Origin: Marinobacter sp. SS5-14b
GTDB lineage: Bacteria; Pseudomonadota; Gammaproteobacteria; Pseudomonadales; Oleiphilaceae
Length of the DNA stretch: 64,000 bases
Direction: 5' to 3'
Assembly (NCBI RefSeq): GCF_030541005.1
Contig: NZ_JASSVM010000007.1
Location: 1 to 64,000 of the forward strand
Shown: positions 38,638 to 47,545 of the stretch, piece after piece
Numbering within the stretch: the stretch's first letter is position 1
Layout: every line of letters starts with the position of its first letter
The notes under the pieces: model-generated
Databases searched by the model: none
What the model saw: the letters and a program-made list of their open reading frames with translations, nothing else
What the model was told of the DNA's origin: nothing
Position numbers and translations under genes: made by a program

Positions 38638-39558
38638 ATGCATACAGCCATTACGATTGACGCCCTCAAGGTGCTCGACGCCATTGACCGCAGAGGCAGC
38701 TTTGCCGGGGCAGCGGGAGAGTTGTTCCGGGTTCCGTCAGCGATCAGTTACACGGTTCAGAAGCTCGAGGAAGACCTCAGCGTCAGTATCTTTGACCGTA
38801 CCGGTCACAAGGCGGTTTTAACGCCTGCCGGCCGGTACCTTCTGGAAGAGGGGCGCTCACTGCTTGAGGCCGCCGAAAACCTCGCCCACAGCACCCGGCA
38901 AGTTGCCCAGGGATGGGAAACCCGACTGCGAATCGGCTTTAATTCGCTGCTTCCCGCTGAATGCCTGTTCCCTGCCATTGAGGCGTTTCAGACACTAGGC
39001 GTACCGGTAGACGTGCAAGTTGTTGAGGAGGTATTTGCCGGCACCTGGGATGCCCTGCAAAGCAGGCGGGTCGATATGATTGTCGGGGCAGATCAGCTCA
39101 GCAAGCCTGCGGGCTCGTTCACCACCAAGGCGTTGGGGCACATGCCTTTCGTGTTCGCCGTCGCCGCCAACCACCCTCTGGCGAGCGCCCGCGAGCCACT
39201 TACAGAGTCAGAAATTGCCCGCTACCCGGCTGCGGTTGCCGCCGACACTTCCCGCTCACTGCCACCAGGCCATGCGGGCATTTTCCGGCGGCAACGCACA
39301 ATTACGGTCAGCAATATCGACCAGAAAATCGCCGTGCAACAGGCAGGCCTGGGTGTCGGCTGGCTGCCTGAACCCCGAATTTGCAAACAGCTTGCGGACG
39401 GATCGCTTGTTGCCAAGGCCGTGCATGAGCCTCGAGCCCCCATCAGCATACACCTGGCGCGCCACAGTGACGACAAAGGCAAGGCCTTGATGTGGTTCTG
39501 GAATCAACTGGGGGAAGGTGATGCGCTCCGGAACTGGCTGCAATCCGATCCGGCCTGA
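38638..39558 (+). CDS. LysR-family transcriptional regulator
   Basis: The 306-residue product has an N-terminal winged helix-turn-helix (LKVLDAIDRRGSFAGAAGEL, then VPSAISYTVQKLEEDLSVSIF) and a periplasmic-binding-like effector domain. The diverged recognition helix (SAISYTVQKLE) resembles YafC/YhaJ-like regulators. It is divergent from the glutathionyl-hydroquinone reductase across 112 bp, the usual layout for a LysR regulator and its target; the ligand is unknown. Confidence 0.9.
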   Translation: MHTAITIDALKVLDAIDRRGSFAGAAGELFRVPSAISYTVQKLEEDLSVSIFDRTGHKAVLTPAGRYLLEEGRSLLEAAENLAHSTRQVAQGWETRLRIGFNSLLPAECLFPAIEAFQTLGVPVDVQVVEEVFAGTWDALQSRRVDMIVGADQLSKPAGSFTTKALGHMPFVFAVAANHPLASAREPLTESEIARYPAAVAADTSRSLPPGHAGIFRRQRTITVSNIDQKIAVQQAGLGVGWLPEPRICKQLADGSLVAKAVHEPRAPISIHLARHSDDKGKALMWFWNQLGEGDALRNWLQSDPA

Positions 39559-39644
39559 GGCAACAGGGTCAACCGCAGTCCAGTCGCTTTGAGATATACT
39601 GCTGATCCGTCTGGTAAAACGTGACACACAAGGGAGTGCGCTAG

Positions 39645-41171
39645 ATGCGTCAGCTGTCGGAACTGGATGCCTCGTTTCTGTATCTGGAATCAGAAACCAC
39701 GCCCATGCACATCGGCGGCGTTTACCTTTTTGATGCCAGCGGCCTGGCAACCCCCCTCGCTTTCAGCACGTTTGTGGCGTACTTGCGCAGCCGACTGCAC
39801 GTCGCGCCGCTGTTTCGCCAGAAATTGAAGGAAATCCCGCTTCGGCTTGGCCGCCCTTACTGGATTGACGATCCGGACTTCAGTATCGAAAGGCACCTGG
39901 CTTATGTGAACCTGGGCGAGCACGGGCAGCAAGCCAGCATCATGTCACTCGCGTCGAAGATACTGGAAGAGCCCCTGAAACGCGATCGCCCGCTGTGGCA
40001 CATCACCTTTGTAGACGGTTTCCAGATTGATAGCCCTGAGGGCGGGAAAGAAGGCTTTGCACTGATCGTAAAACTGCATCACGCATCGATTGACGCCTTC
40101 AGTGGCGAAGAAATCATGGGCAAACTTCTTGAGTACACACCGGAACCCAGGGCCATCAGCCTGCCCCGCCCCTGGCAACCGCGGCCGGAACCCTCAGAGG
40201 AACGCGTATTTCTGCAGGCCAGCGCGAACATGCTGAAAACCCCCATGCAATTTGCCTCTCTCGCCTACAGCGCCGCAGAGGCCACCGCCCGGGGACTGAT
40301 ACAGAAACAGCTGCACAAACTGCCACTGCCACTTCCGCTGTTTACTGCGCCCCACAGCCCTTTCAACCGGCAGATAACCGCCAATCGGAAGATTGTTTCT
40401 GCCAGCGTACAACTGTCACGTTTAAAAGCGATCAAGGCGAGCCTGGGTGATGTCACCCTCAACGATGTGGTACTGGGCCTCTGCGCCGAAACGCTGCGCC
40501 GCTATCTGACACTGCAGGGCATTGATAACTCGAAATCGCTGGTTGCCATGACTCCGATTTCCGTCAGATCCAGCAGCTTGCGTCGCGCCACCGGCAATCA
40601 GATGTCAGCCATGCTGCTGGATCTAGCCACCGCAGAGCCCGACCCAGCCGCCAGAATACGACGTATTCACCGCAATGCGGTTGAGTCCGAACCTTACCGG
40701 GAAGCGATAGCCGCAGACCGCCTCACCGAGCTGCTGCCATCAACACTCCTGGCCCTGTCAGCCCGGCTTTATTCAGAATTTCAGGTCGCCCAACGCTATC
40801 AACCCCTTTTTAACCTGCCCATTACCAATGTACCCGGGCCTCAGGTGCCTCTGTATCTGCAGGGTGCCAAGCTGGTACAGCAGTACAACAGCGCACCACT
40901 GTTCGACAGCATGGGGCTTGTGGTGGTTGCCGTAAGCTATGAAGGCCAGCTGACACTGAACTTCACTCTGTGTCCGGACGTCGCACCGGACGGTGAATGC
41001 CTGACAGACCTGGTGCAGGAAAGCCTCGACACCATTGAAAAGATGGCATCCTCGGCCAGCTCAGACCACGCTCCTGAGTTTCCTATAACAAGCACACCGA
41101 CCCTGACGGACGGCGTGCTGAGCTATCTTGAAGGTCTTCTGAAAAAGCGCCTGCCTCGAACCAGGCGCTAG
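39645..41171 (+). CDS. Wax ester synthase / diacylglycerol acyltransferase (WS/DGAT)
   Basis: This class of acyltransferase esterifies fatty alcohols or diacylglycerol with acyl-CoA to make storage wax esters or triacylglycerol. The 508-residue product starts MRQLSELDASFLYLE, the family opening (MxxLsxlDasFL), and has the condensation-domain motif at H145-H146...D150 (HHASIDAFSG). The residue after Asp is Ala, where the family consensus HHxxxDG has Gly. Conserved C-terminal blocks are LPSTLLALSARLYSEFQ and LPITNVPGPQVPLY. Marinobacter species carry several paralogues; the substrate cannot be read from sequence. Confidence 0.93.
   Translation: MRQLSELDASFLYLESETTPMHIGGVYLFDASGLATPLAFSTFVAYLRSRLHVAPLFRQKLKEIPLRLGRPYWIDDPDFSIERHLAYVNLGEHGQQASIMSLASKILEEPLKRDRPLWHITFVDGFQIDSPEGGKEGFALIVKLHHASIDAFSGEEIMGKLLEYTPEPRAISLPRPWQPRPEPSEERVFLQASANMLKTPMQFASLAYSAAEATARGLIQKQLHKLPLPLPLFTAPHSPFNRQITANRKIVSASVQLSRLKAIKASLGDVTLNDVVLGLCAETLRRYLTLQGIDNSKSLVAMTPISVRSSSLRRATGNQMSAMLLDLATAEPDPAARIRRIHRNAVESEPYREAIAADRLTELLPSTLLALSARLYSEFQVAQRYQPLFNLPITNVPGPQVPLYLQGAKLVQQYNSAPLFDSMGLVVVAVSYEGQLTLNFTLCPDVAPDGECLTDLVQESLDTIEKMASSASSDHAPEFPITSTPTLTDGVLSYLEGLLKKRLPRTRR
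41142..41169 (-). terminator. Terminator of the DUF2057 gene, embedded in the 3' end of the WS/DGAT gene
   Basis: AGCGCCTG (41146-41153) and CAGGCGCT (41162-41169) form an 8-bp stem with an 8-nt loop. In the leftward direction five T follow. The hairpin overlaps the last codons and stop of the convergent plus-strand gene and lies 21 bp past the stop of the minus-strand gene at 41190. Confidence 0.75.
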
Positions 41172-41189
41172 CAAAAGGCTCTCTGTCGG

Positions 41190-41831
41190 TTACTCAAAGG
41201 CCCAGCGGAGGAAGGTTTTCTTTTCTTCGTCCGTTGCCTGCCCCCAGAGAGCCTGCAATTTTTCCAGCGTGTTGACCGGGGCAGCGTCAGGGGCCCCCTC
41301 ACCAGCCCCTGAAACCGGCGTGCGTGCTGTGAGCTGGCCACTCCAGGCTTCCGCTCGGGCGACCACATCGCCGTTCGCGCCGATAAGAGATGCTGAAAAG
41401 TTATCCCTGAGCGCTTCCGCCTCTTTGCGATTGGACGGCTTGTCAAAGTCAAAGCTATAAACCACGCCAGGCTCCGCCTGGAAGCGCATCACTTTGGGCT
41501 CGGTTTCCACCACATGCACCTTGGACTCACCGTTGTTCACCACCCCCGTCTTCGCCCAAATGGTCTTGTAGGTGAACACAACCACATTGTTTCCGGGCAA
41601 AAGCCCGTAATCCAGCGCCAGATCGTCCATCAGGAAGTTTTGCATCGCTTTGCCATTTACACGGGTCACCTGAATATTGCCGGGAGCCTTCAGAACGGCA
41701 GGTTCGGTGGAGCCTGGCAACTCTCCTTCCCAGGTGTCTATCCGGGTCAGCGTGGATGCGCAACCTGCAATCAATAAGCTCATGGTTATCGCCGCCAACT
41801 TGAAAAGTCTACCAACGTGACACACAATCAT
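41190..41831 (-). CDS. DUF2057 (YccT-family) lipoprotein
   Basis: The 213-residue product has a signal peptide and lipobox LLIAGC (Cys24 region), then the DUF2057 pattern (a beta-rich region with VNGKAMQNFLMDD and LLPGNNVVVFTYK). E. coli YccT of this family inhibits curli assembly; a general function is not established. A C-terminal extension (about residues 165-213) is Ala/Pro-rich then helical. ATG 41831 has AAGGA 8 bases upstream. Confidence 0.82.
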   Translation of the reverse strand: MIVCHVGRLFKLAAITMSLLIAGCASTLTRIDTWEGELPGSTEPAVLKAPGNIQVTRVNGKAMQNFLMDDLALDYGLLPGNNVVVFTYKTIWAKTGVVNNGESKVHVVETEPKVMRFQAEPGVVYSFDFDKPSNRKEAEALRDNFSASLIGANGDVVARAEAWSGQLTARTPVSGAGEGAPDAAPVNTLEKLQALWGQATDEEKKTFLRWAFE

Positions 41832-41948
41832 TTTTGTATCCTTTGTAAAAAAATGTTGAATTCGGCTGTAATTGGGCTAATTCTAAACAGGTCGGCACAA
41901 ACAATGCGACGCCCGAAAAGAAAAAAATAAGTGGGCTCAGGAGAAAAC

Positions 41949-42152
41949 ATGGACATTCAAAGTCGGTCTGGCGAGAACGCCCCGCCACCTTTTCGGAGCA
42001 GCCGCTTCTTCTGTGTGGGTAGCAAATGGTATTTCACGACCCGGGAAGGCTTCGACAGCGGGCCTTTTGCCTCTCGGGAACGGGCTGAAATCGGCCTAAG
42101 GCGCTTCCTGCACGTAGTGCGTTTACTGCCGGAAGAACAGCAAATCCACTGA
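41949..42152 (+). CDS. Small conserved protein (DUF6316-like)
   Basis: The 67-residue product starts at ATG 41949 with GGAG upstream. The core FFCVGSKWYFTTREGFDSGPF and the following SRERAEIGLRRFL resemble a small family seen in Pseudomonas and relatives; I recall it as DUF6316 but cannot check. No signal or membrane segment. The pattern of Trp/Tyr-Phe and GPF followed by an amphipathic helix recalls small GYF-like folds; function unknown. It is convergent with pgpA. Confidence 0.72.
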   Translation: MDIQSRSGENAPPPFRSSRFFCVGSKWYFTTREGFDSGPFASRERAEIGLRRFLHVVRLLPEEQQIH

Positions 42153-42182
42153 CCCTGAGTTTCACCCCCAAACAGGTGCCTT

Positions 42183-42710
42183 TTAAAGAATGAAAGGCAT
42201 TATCCACACGTCTATGGCTATAAGACAGCCAAGGGCCATAAACCCTGCGACCACATCATCCACCATTATGCCCAGTCCCCCAGGCATACGGGCATCCAGC
42301 CAGTTAATCGGCCAGGGCTTTAACACGTCAAACAGTCGGAACAGCATAAACGCCATCAGAACACCGTAGACCTGATCGGGAAGCAGCCCGAGCGCGATCC
42401 ACATACCAACAAACTCGTCCCAGACGATGCCGCCATGATCGTGAACCTTTAAATCCGCTGCCGTCTTACCGCACAACCAGATACCCACCAGAAAGGCCAC
42501 CAGGACGACCAGCCAATAGGCCACCGGCGGCATCCACTCGAAGGCGTACCACAGGGGAATTGCCGCCAGGCTGCCCCAGGTACCAGGTGCTCTGGGCGCA
42601 GCACCACTGCCAAAACCGAAAGCCAACAGGTGCACGGGGTTGCGAAGGAAACCCGGCGGCAATATTGCCTGGGCGTTATCCGGTTCGTGCAGCAGGTTTT
42701 CGTCCGTCAA
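42183..42710 (-). CDS. pgpA: Phosphatidylglycerophosphatase A
   Basis: PgpA dephosphorylates phosphatidylglycerophosphate to phosphatidylglycerol at the inner membrane. The 175-residue product has the opening FGSGAAPRAPGTWGSLAAI, the acidic IVWDEFVGMWIAL motif and RLFDVLKPWPINWLD, with about four membrane segments. Its ATG overlaps the thiL stop (ATGA). thiL-pgpA is a conserved pair. Confidence 0.95.
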   Translation of the reverse strand: MTDENLLHEPDNAQAILPPGFLRNPVHLLAFGFGSGAAPRAPGTWGSLAAIPLWYAFEWMPPVAYWLVVLVAFLVGIWLCGKTAADLKVHDHGGIVWDEFVGMWIALGLLPDQVYGVLMAFMLFRLFDVLKPWPINWLDARMPGGLGIMVDDVVAGFMALGCLIAIDVWIMPFIL

Positions 42711-43657
42711 TCTGGCCTCCTAAAATGATCAAATCCTTGATGGCGTTCAGCGTCGTCACAGCCCGCTACGCTCAAACCGCGCTCGCGATGAATCCGCCCG
42801 ATGACCGTCAACTGATTACGAACTGACGGATCCAGCCCCGCCAGCATGTCGGGGGCGATCGTTACACACAGCTCGTAATCATCACCGGCACTCAGTGCAA
42901 AGGCCAGGGCATGATCAGCCTTCAGCTGAGACAACGCTGGCGACAGGGGGACTGTCGCCGCATCAAGCTCGGCACCCACTCCTGACGCGTCCAGAATGTG
43001 TTGCAGGTCCGCCAACAGACCATCGGAAATATCGATCGCGGCCGACGCCTTGCCCGCCAACTTCTGCCCAATAAGCAGGCGCGGCTGCGGGTAATGGTAA
43101 CGTAAAAGCACAGCCTGTTGCGCGGCCGTGGGTTTCGGAGCGCCAAGAAAGTCCAGGGCAGCCCCCGCATCACCCAACGGTCCTGTCACACACACCATGT
43201 CACCGGGCTGCGCGCCTGAACGCCTGAGGGCCTGACCCTCGACGACGGTGCCATGAACCTGCAGAGTAATGGTTAGCGGCCCCCGAGTAGTGTCGCCTCC
43301 CGCCAGTGCGATTCCGAATTCCGCACTCGCTTTGGCCAAACCCGCGGCAAGTCCCGCAAGCCATTCCGGGTCTGCTGCCGGCAGGGTCAGCGCCAGGGTG
43401 AAACACACAGGTTCGGCACCCATGGCCGCAAGGTCACTGGTGGCGACGGCAAGTGCTCGCCAGCCAAGATACTCAGGGGGATAATCAAGAGGAAAGTGGA
43501 CACCCTCAACCAGGGTGTCCACTGAAAACACCAGATCCCGACCCGATGGCACGCGCTGAATAGCGCAATCGTCGCCAGGGCCGAGCACGAGCTGATCTTG
43601 CCTGGCGTTATCCGCCAGCGGCTGAAAATACTGCCGGATAAGCTCGAATTCGCCCAT
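42707..43657 (-). CDS. thiL: Thiamine-monophosphate kinase
   Basis: ThiL phosphorylates thiamine monophosphate to the active cofactor thiamine diphosphate. The 316-residue product (MGEFELIRQYFQPL) has GPGDDCAI with metal-binding Asp residues, a substrate-binding VDTLVEGVHF segment, LAGGDTTRGP and DISDGLLADL of the PurM-like fold. It is 3 bp downstream of nusB and overlaps pgpA. Confidence 0.96.
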   Translation of the reverse strand: MGEFELIRQYFQPLADNARQDQLVLGPGDDCAIQRVPSGRDLVFSVDTLVEGVHFPLDYPPEYLGWRALAVATSDLAAMGAEPVCFTLALTLPAADPEWLAGLAAGLAKASAEFGIALAGGDTTRGPLTITLQVHGTVVEGQALRRSGAQPGDMVCVTGPLGDAGAALDFLGAPKPTAAQQAVLLRYHYPQPRLLIGQKLAGKASAAIDISDGLLADLQHILDASGVGAELDAATVPLSPALSQLKADHALAFALSAGDDYELCVTIAPDMLAGLDPSVRNQLTVIGRIHRERGLSVAGCDDAERHQGFDHFRRPD

Positions 43658-43660
43658 GAA

Positions 43661-44137
43661 TCAGCGCGGACGGGTTTCGGCCAGTCGCAGGCGACGGCTG
43701 AGCTTGTCCAGAATGCTGTTCACAAACTTGTGCCCCTCGGTACCACCAAAACGCTTGGCCATTTCGATACCTTCGTTAATCACCACTTTGTAGGGCACGT
43801 CAATGCGGTGCTTCAATTCATAGGCACCCAGGCGCACAATGGCCAGTTCCACCGGGTCCACCTCTTGCAGGGGCCGATCGAGGAACGGCTCCAGCAGCTT
43901 GTCCAGTTCTGCCTGTTCCCGGTGCACGCCCCGCAAAACGTCTCGAAAATACATAACATCCACCTTGCTCATGTCGTTATCCACCATGAACTCGGCTTCG
44001 ATATCGGAAATCGGCGTCTTGCTGAAGTGCCGCTGGTAAAGCCCCTGCATAGCGAGAGCTCTGGCCCGACGGCGGTCTCCGGCCTTAGGCTTGCTGGTCA
44101 TCCCCGGCTGGGGAGAAGTATCACCCGCTTCAGTCAT
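43661..44137 (-). CDS. nusB: Transcription antitermination protein NusB
   Basis: NusB binds boxA RNA with S10 in rRNA antitermination. The 158-residue all-helical product has [40 protein letters not shown]-type [11 protein letters not shown] and [21 protein letters not shown]. It overlaps the ribH stop by one base. A boxA target is seen at the left edge of this same window. Confidence 0.96.
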   Translation of the reverse strand: MTEAGDTSPQPGMTSKPKAGDRRRARALAMQGLYQRHFSKTPISDIEAEFMVDNDMSKVDVMYFRDVLRGVHREQAELDKLLEPFLDRPLQEVDPVELAIVRLGAYELKHRIDVPYKVVINEGIEMAKRFGGTEGHKFVNSILDKLSRRLRLAETRPR

Positions 44138-44613
44138 TACTCACCCAACTTTTTGAACAGACTGACCATTTCCAGGGCAGTAATGGCGGCTTCCGCACCT
44201 TTGTTGCCGGCTTTGGTACCCGAGCGCTCAATGGCCTGCTCAATGGAATCCACCGTCAACACACCAAAGGTCACTGGCACGTCGGTTTCGAGGCTGACAG
44301 CACCCAGGCCACTGGAGGCCTCACCCGCCACGTACTCGAAGTGCGGGGTGCCACCGCGAATCACCGCGCCCAGAGCGATGATGGCATCAAAATCCGAAGA
44401 CTCCGCCACACGCTTGACGGCCAGCGGCATTTCGTAGGCACCCGGAACACGGACAATGGTGATGTCGTCATCAGAAATACCGTGGCGGCGCAGGGTATCG
44501 ACAGCACCTTCCACCAGGCTCTCCACCACAAAACCGTTAAAACGGCCAACCACCAGCGCATAGCGACCACTGCACTGGGTAAAATCACCTTCAATTACTT
44601 TGATAGCTGCCAT
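44137..44613 (-). CDS. ribH: 6,7-dimethyl-8-ribityllumazine synthase
   Basis: RibH condenses the pyrimidine intermediate with dihydroxybutanone phosphate to form lumazine, the penultimate riboflavin step. The 158-residue product has [33 protein letters not shown] and [16 protein letters not shown] with the catalytic His. ATG 44613 puts AAGGAG at 6 bases; ATG 44616 is also possible. Confidence 0.95.
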   Translation of the reverse strand: MAAIKVIEGDFTQCSGRYALVVGRFNGFVVESLVEGAVDTLRRHGISDDDITIVRVPGAYEMPLAVKRVAESSDFDAIIALGAVIRGGTPHFEYVAGEASSGLGAVSLETDVPVTFGVLTVDSIEQAIERSGTKAGNKGAEAAITALEMVSLFKKLGE

Positions 44614-44661
44614 CATGGGCTCCTTCGCGGGCTGCAGCGGGTTATGCCGCAGCCAGGTTTA

Positions 44662-45777
44662 TCATTCAGGTGTATAGGGTACGTACTCCACCACTTCCAG
44701 ATCGAAACCGGAGATGGCGGAAAATTTAACCGGCGGGCTCAGCAGGCGCATTTTACCCACACCGATGTCACGCAGAATCTGGGAGCCGGTCCCCACCGTA
44801 AAGTACACGCCGGAGCTGCCCTTGCCGGCCGACTTCTGGCCGCTGTCATAAAACTCCTGAATGCGATCTTCCAGGTTGTAGCTGTCTTCTGCACTGTTCA
44901 GCAGCACCACCACGCCACGACCTTCATCGGCCACTTTTTCCAGCGCGTGGTGCAACGGCCAGCTGCGGGAATCCTTCCGGCGAGCACCCAGCAAGTCACG
45001 CAGCGTATCGGTAATATGCACCCGAACATACACAGGCTCATCCGACGAAATATCGCCCATGATCATCGCCAGATGGGTCGCGCCCTGAATGTTGTCCCGG
45101 TAGGTGCGCAGCTTGAACTCACCGTACTCAGTGTCCAGCTTGTGCTCTTCCACGCACTCCACGGTTTTTTCATTCATGGTGCGATAATGAATCAGATCGG
45201 CAATCGTACCGATTTTCAAGCCATGCTCTTCCGCAAACTTTTCCAAATCTTCACGGCGGGCCATGGAGCCGTCGTCGTTCATGACCTCACAGATCACACC
45301 CGCCGCCTCGCAACCCGCCAGCGCGGCAAGATCACAGGAAGCTTCAGTGTGCCCGGCACGACTCAGCACACCGCCGGGATCGGACATCAGCGGGAAAATA
45401 TGGCCTGGCTGCACCAGATCAGCCGCTTTGGCATCCCGAGCGACGGCCGCTTGCACAGTACGGGCGCGGTCTGCCGCAGAAATGCCGGTGGTTACGCCTT
45501 CCCGGGCTTCGATCGACAAGGTGAACTTGGTGCCAAAGCCAGAAGCGTTCTGCTGTACCATCAACGGCAGGCCAAGCTGTTCACAACGCTGCCGGGTCAT
45601 TGGCATACAGATCAAGCCACGACCAAAGCGGGCCATAAAGTTGATGGCTTCCGGCGTGCAATGCTCTGCCGCCATCACAAGGTCGCCTTCGTTCTCGCGG
45701 TCTTCGTCATCCATCAGGATGACCATTTTACCCTGACGAATATCTTCGATGATGTCTTCAATGCTGTTCAGTGCCAT
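44662..45777 (-). CDS. ribBA: 3,4-dihydroxy-2-butanone 4-phosphate synthase with degenerate GTP cyclohydrolase II domain
   Basis: The N-terminal domain (residues 1-205) is an intact Rib[31 protein letters not shown] and [16 protein letters not shown], making the four-carbon riboflavin precursor. The C-terminal part (about 206-371) is related to GTP cyclohydrolase II ([35 protein letters not shown]). The three zinc cysteines and the Arg-Cys-Asp-Cys-Gly core are absent; the region reads [19 protein letters not shown]. It is therefore probably RibB only. ATG 45777 gives the family start MALNS; a GTG at 45789 with GGAG is possible. Confidence 0.9.
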   Translation of the reverse strand: MALNSIEDIIEDIRQGKMVILMDDEDRENEGDLVMAAEHCTPEAINFMARFGRGLICMPMTRQRCEQLGLPLMVQQNASGFGTKFTLSIEAREGVTTGISAADRARTVQAAVARDAKAADLVQPGHIFPLMSDPGGVLSRAGHTEASCDLAALAGCEAAGVICEVMNDDGSMARREDLEKFAEEHGLKIGTIADLIHYRTMNEKTVECVEEHKLDTEYGEFKLRTYRDNIQGATHLAMIMGDISSDEPVYVRVHITDTLRDLLGARRKDSRSWPLHHALEKVADEGRGVVVLLNSAEDSYNLEDRIQEFYDSGQKSAGKGSSGVYFTVGTGSQILRDIGVGKMRLLSPPVKFSAISGFDLEVVEYVPYTPE

Positions 45778-45840
45778 ACGTTTCTGCACCCTGTCACTCC
45801 GGCCATTATTCAGAACAGCTCAGAGGAATGAATTGAATGA

Positions 45841-46956
45841 TTAGCGACGAGCCAGGATCAATCGCTGATCCTCTCCCACCTGACGGCGATCCAGCACGCT
45901 CCATTGCACTTTGTCAGCCATGACTTCGATTGGCAGATGCGCGGTTGGGCGACCCGTACTCCCCAGAAACACCGGGGCCTGGTACAGCCAAAGCTCATCC
46001 ACCAGATTCTCGTTGATAAAGGTTCCGGCCAGTGTCGGCCCCGCTTCCACCAGTAATTCGTTGATGCCCATCTCGCCAAGGGCATCCAGCAACTCGGCCA
46101 CATCCACACCGTTGTCTTTCCAGGCCACGCCGGTCAGGCTGACCCCCAGTGCCGCCAAATCCTGCGCAGGAGCGGTCGCCAATGTGGAGCTGGCGCAAAA
46201 CACCTGCACATTGCCACCACGGAGAATTCTGGCGGTTGCCGGCGTACGGGCATCCCGGTCAGCAATTACCCTCAGGGGTTGCCTTGAGGGGTCGGTGGCG
46301 TCGCCAATATCGCCCATTTCATCCCGGCGCACGGTCAGGGACGGATCATCGGCCATTACCGTGCCGACTCCCGTAAGAATAGCATCGCTCATGGCGCGCA
46401 GCCGCTGCACGTCTCGCCGCGCCTCTGGCCCGGTAATCCACTGGCTCTCACCGGAAGCCATGGCCGTGCGGCCGTCCAGACTGGCCGCCATTTTCAGGCG
46501 AACCCAGGGACGACCTTTATTCATACGATTCATAAACCCGGGGTTCAGGCGGGCCGCGGCCTCGCCAAGCACGCCTTCGGTGACCTTGATGCCGGCATCC
46601 CTCAGCATGTCGAGCCCCCGGCCAGAAACGGACGGGTTCGGGTCTTTCGTGGCGGCAAACACCTGGGCCACTCCCGCATCTACCAGCGCCTTGGCACAGG
46701 GCGGCGTGCGGCCATAATGGCTGCAGGGCTCCAACGTAACGTATGCCGTTGCACCTCGCGCCTCATACCCGGCCTGACTCAGCGCCCGGACTTCTGCGTG
46801 GGCCTCGCCCGCTCGCTCGTGCCAACCTTCGCCGACAATGCGATTGCCCCGTGCAATTACACAGCCAACCCGGGGGTTGGGATGGGTAGAATAACGACCA
46901 CGCCAGGCCAGCTGGATAGCTCGGGCCATCATCGCCCTGTCACGGTCTGAAATCAT
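45841..46956 (-). CDS. ribD: Bifunctional riboflavin deaminase-reductase RibD
   Basis: RibD deaminates and then reduces the pyrimidine product of GTP cyclohydrolase II. The 371-residue product has the cytidine-deaminase-like zinc motif [11 protein letters not shown] with [11 protein letters not shown], then the DHFR-like reductase ([37 protein letters not shown]). Its ATG overlaps the nrdR stop by ATGA. The next gene is ribBA after 63 bp; no riboflavin synthase gene sits between them. Confidence 0.96.
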   Translation of the reverse strand: MISDRDRAMMARAIQLAWRGRYSTHPNPRVGCVIARGNRIVGEGWHERAGEAHAEVRALSQAGYEARGATAYVTLEPCSHYGRTPPCAKALVDAGVAQVFAATKDPNPSVSGRGLDMLRDAGIKVTEGVLGEAAARLNPGFMNRMNKGRPWVRLKMAASLDGRTAMASGESQWITGPEARRDVQRLRAMSDAILTGVGTVMADDPSLTVRRDEMGDIGDATDPSRQPLRVIADRDARTPATARILRGGNVQVFCASSTLATAPAQDLAALGVSLTGVAWKDNGVDVAELLDALGEMGINELLVEAGPTLAGTFINENLVDELWLYQAPVFLGSTGRPTAHLPIEVMADKVQWSVLDRRQVGEDQRLILARR

Positions 46957-47471
46957 GCCTTGCCTTTATCGGACTGGTTATCCGCCAACACCCGGGCAAC
47001 ATCCACGGCGGTATCGCCGTTGCCCTGAGACAAGCGCTCGATCTCTTCCTTGAATTCGTTGATGTCCTGAAAGCTACGGTACACCGAGGCAAACCGCACG
47101 TATGCCACCTTGTCCAGCTGGCGCAGTTCAGTCATTACTTCTTCACCCAGCTGCATGGACTTTACTTCGCGCTCGCCGGTTGCTCTCAACCGATACTTGA
47201 TCCGGTTCAGTGCCGCATCGATCTCTTCGATGCTCACCGGCCGCTTTTCCAGCGCCTTCATCAGGCCGGCCCGCAACTTTTCTTCGTCAAAGGGTTGGCG
47301 GGTGCCATCCTGCTTGACCACCCGCGGCATCACCAGTTCGGCTGTTTCGAAGGTGGTAAACCGCTCATGACAGGACAAGCACTCCCTGCGGCGGCGTACC
47401 TGATCACCCTCGGCCACCAGGCGCGAATCAATCACCTTGGTATCGGCTTCACCACAGAAAGGACAATGCAT
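46953..47471 (-). CDS. nrdR: Transcriptional repressor NrdR
   Basis: NrdR represses ribonucleotide reductase genes in response to ATP/dATP. The 172-residue product has an N-terminal zinc ribbon ([24 protein letters not shown]) and an ATP-cone ([18 protein letters not shown]). Linked to ribD by a 4-bp overlap and downstream of glyA, as in Pseudomonas. Confidence 0.96.
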   Translation of the reverse strand: MHCPFCGEADTKVIDSRLVAEGDQVRRRRECLSCHERFTTFETAELVMPRVVKQDGTRQPFDEEKLRAGLMKALEKRPVSIEEIDAALNRIKYRLRATGEREVKSMQLGEEVMTELRQLDKVAYVRFASVYRSFQDINEFKEEIERLSQGNGDTAVDVARVLADNQSDKGKA

Positions 47472-47545
47472 AATTCACAGGCTCCGGAAAGGAAGAACCC
47501 GGATGGTCCTTGCGGAGCACCCGGGCAGGCACATTACCGTGCGTT

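Noticed and set aside
44341..45831. 496-codon plus-strand frame over ribH/ribBA
   Set aside because: Antisense to two genes with clear catalytic motifs; no plausible product.
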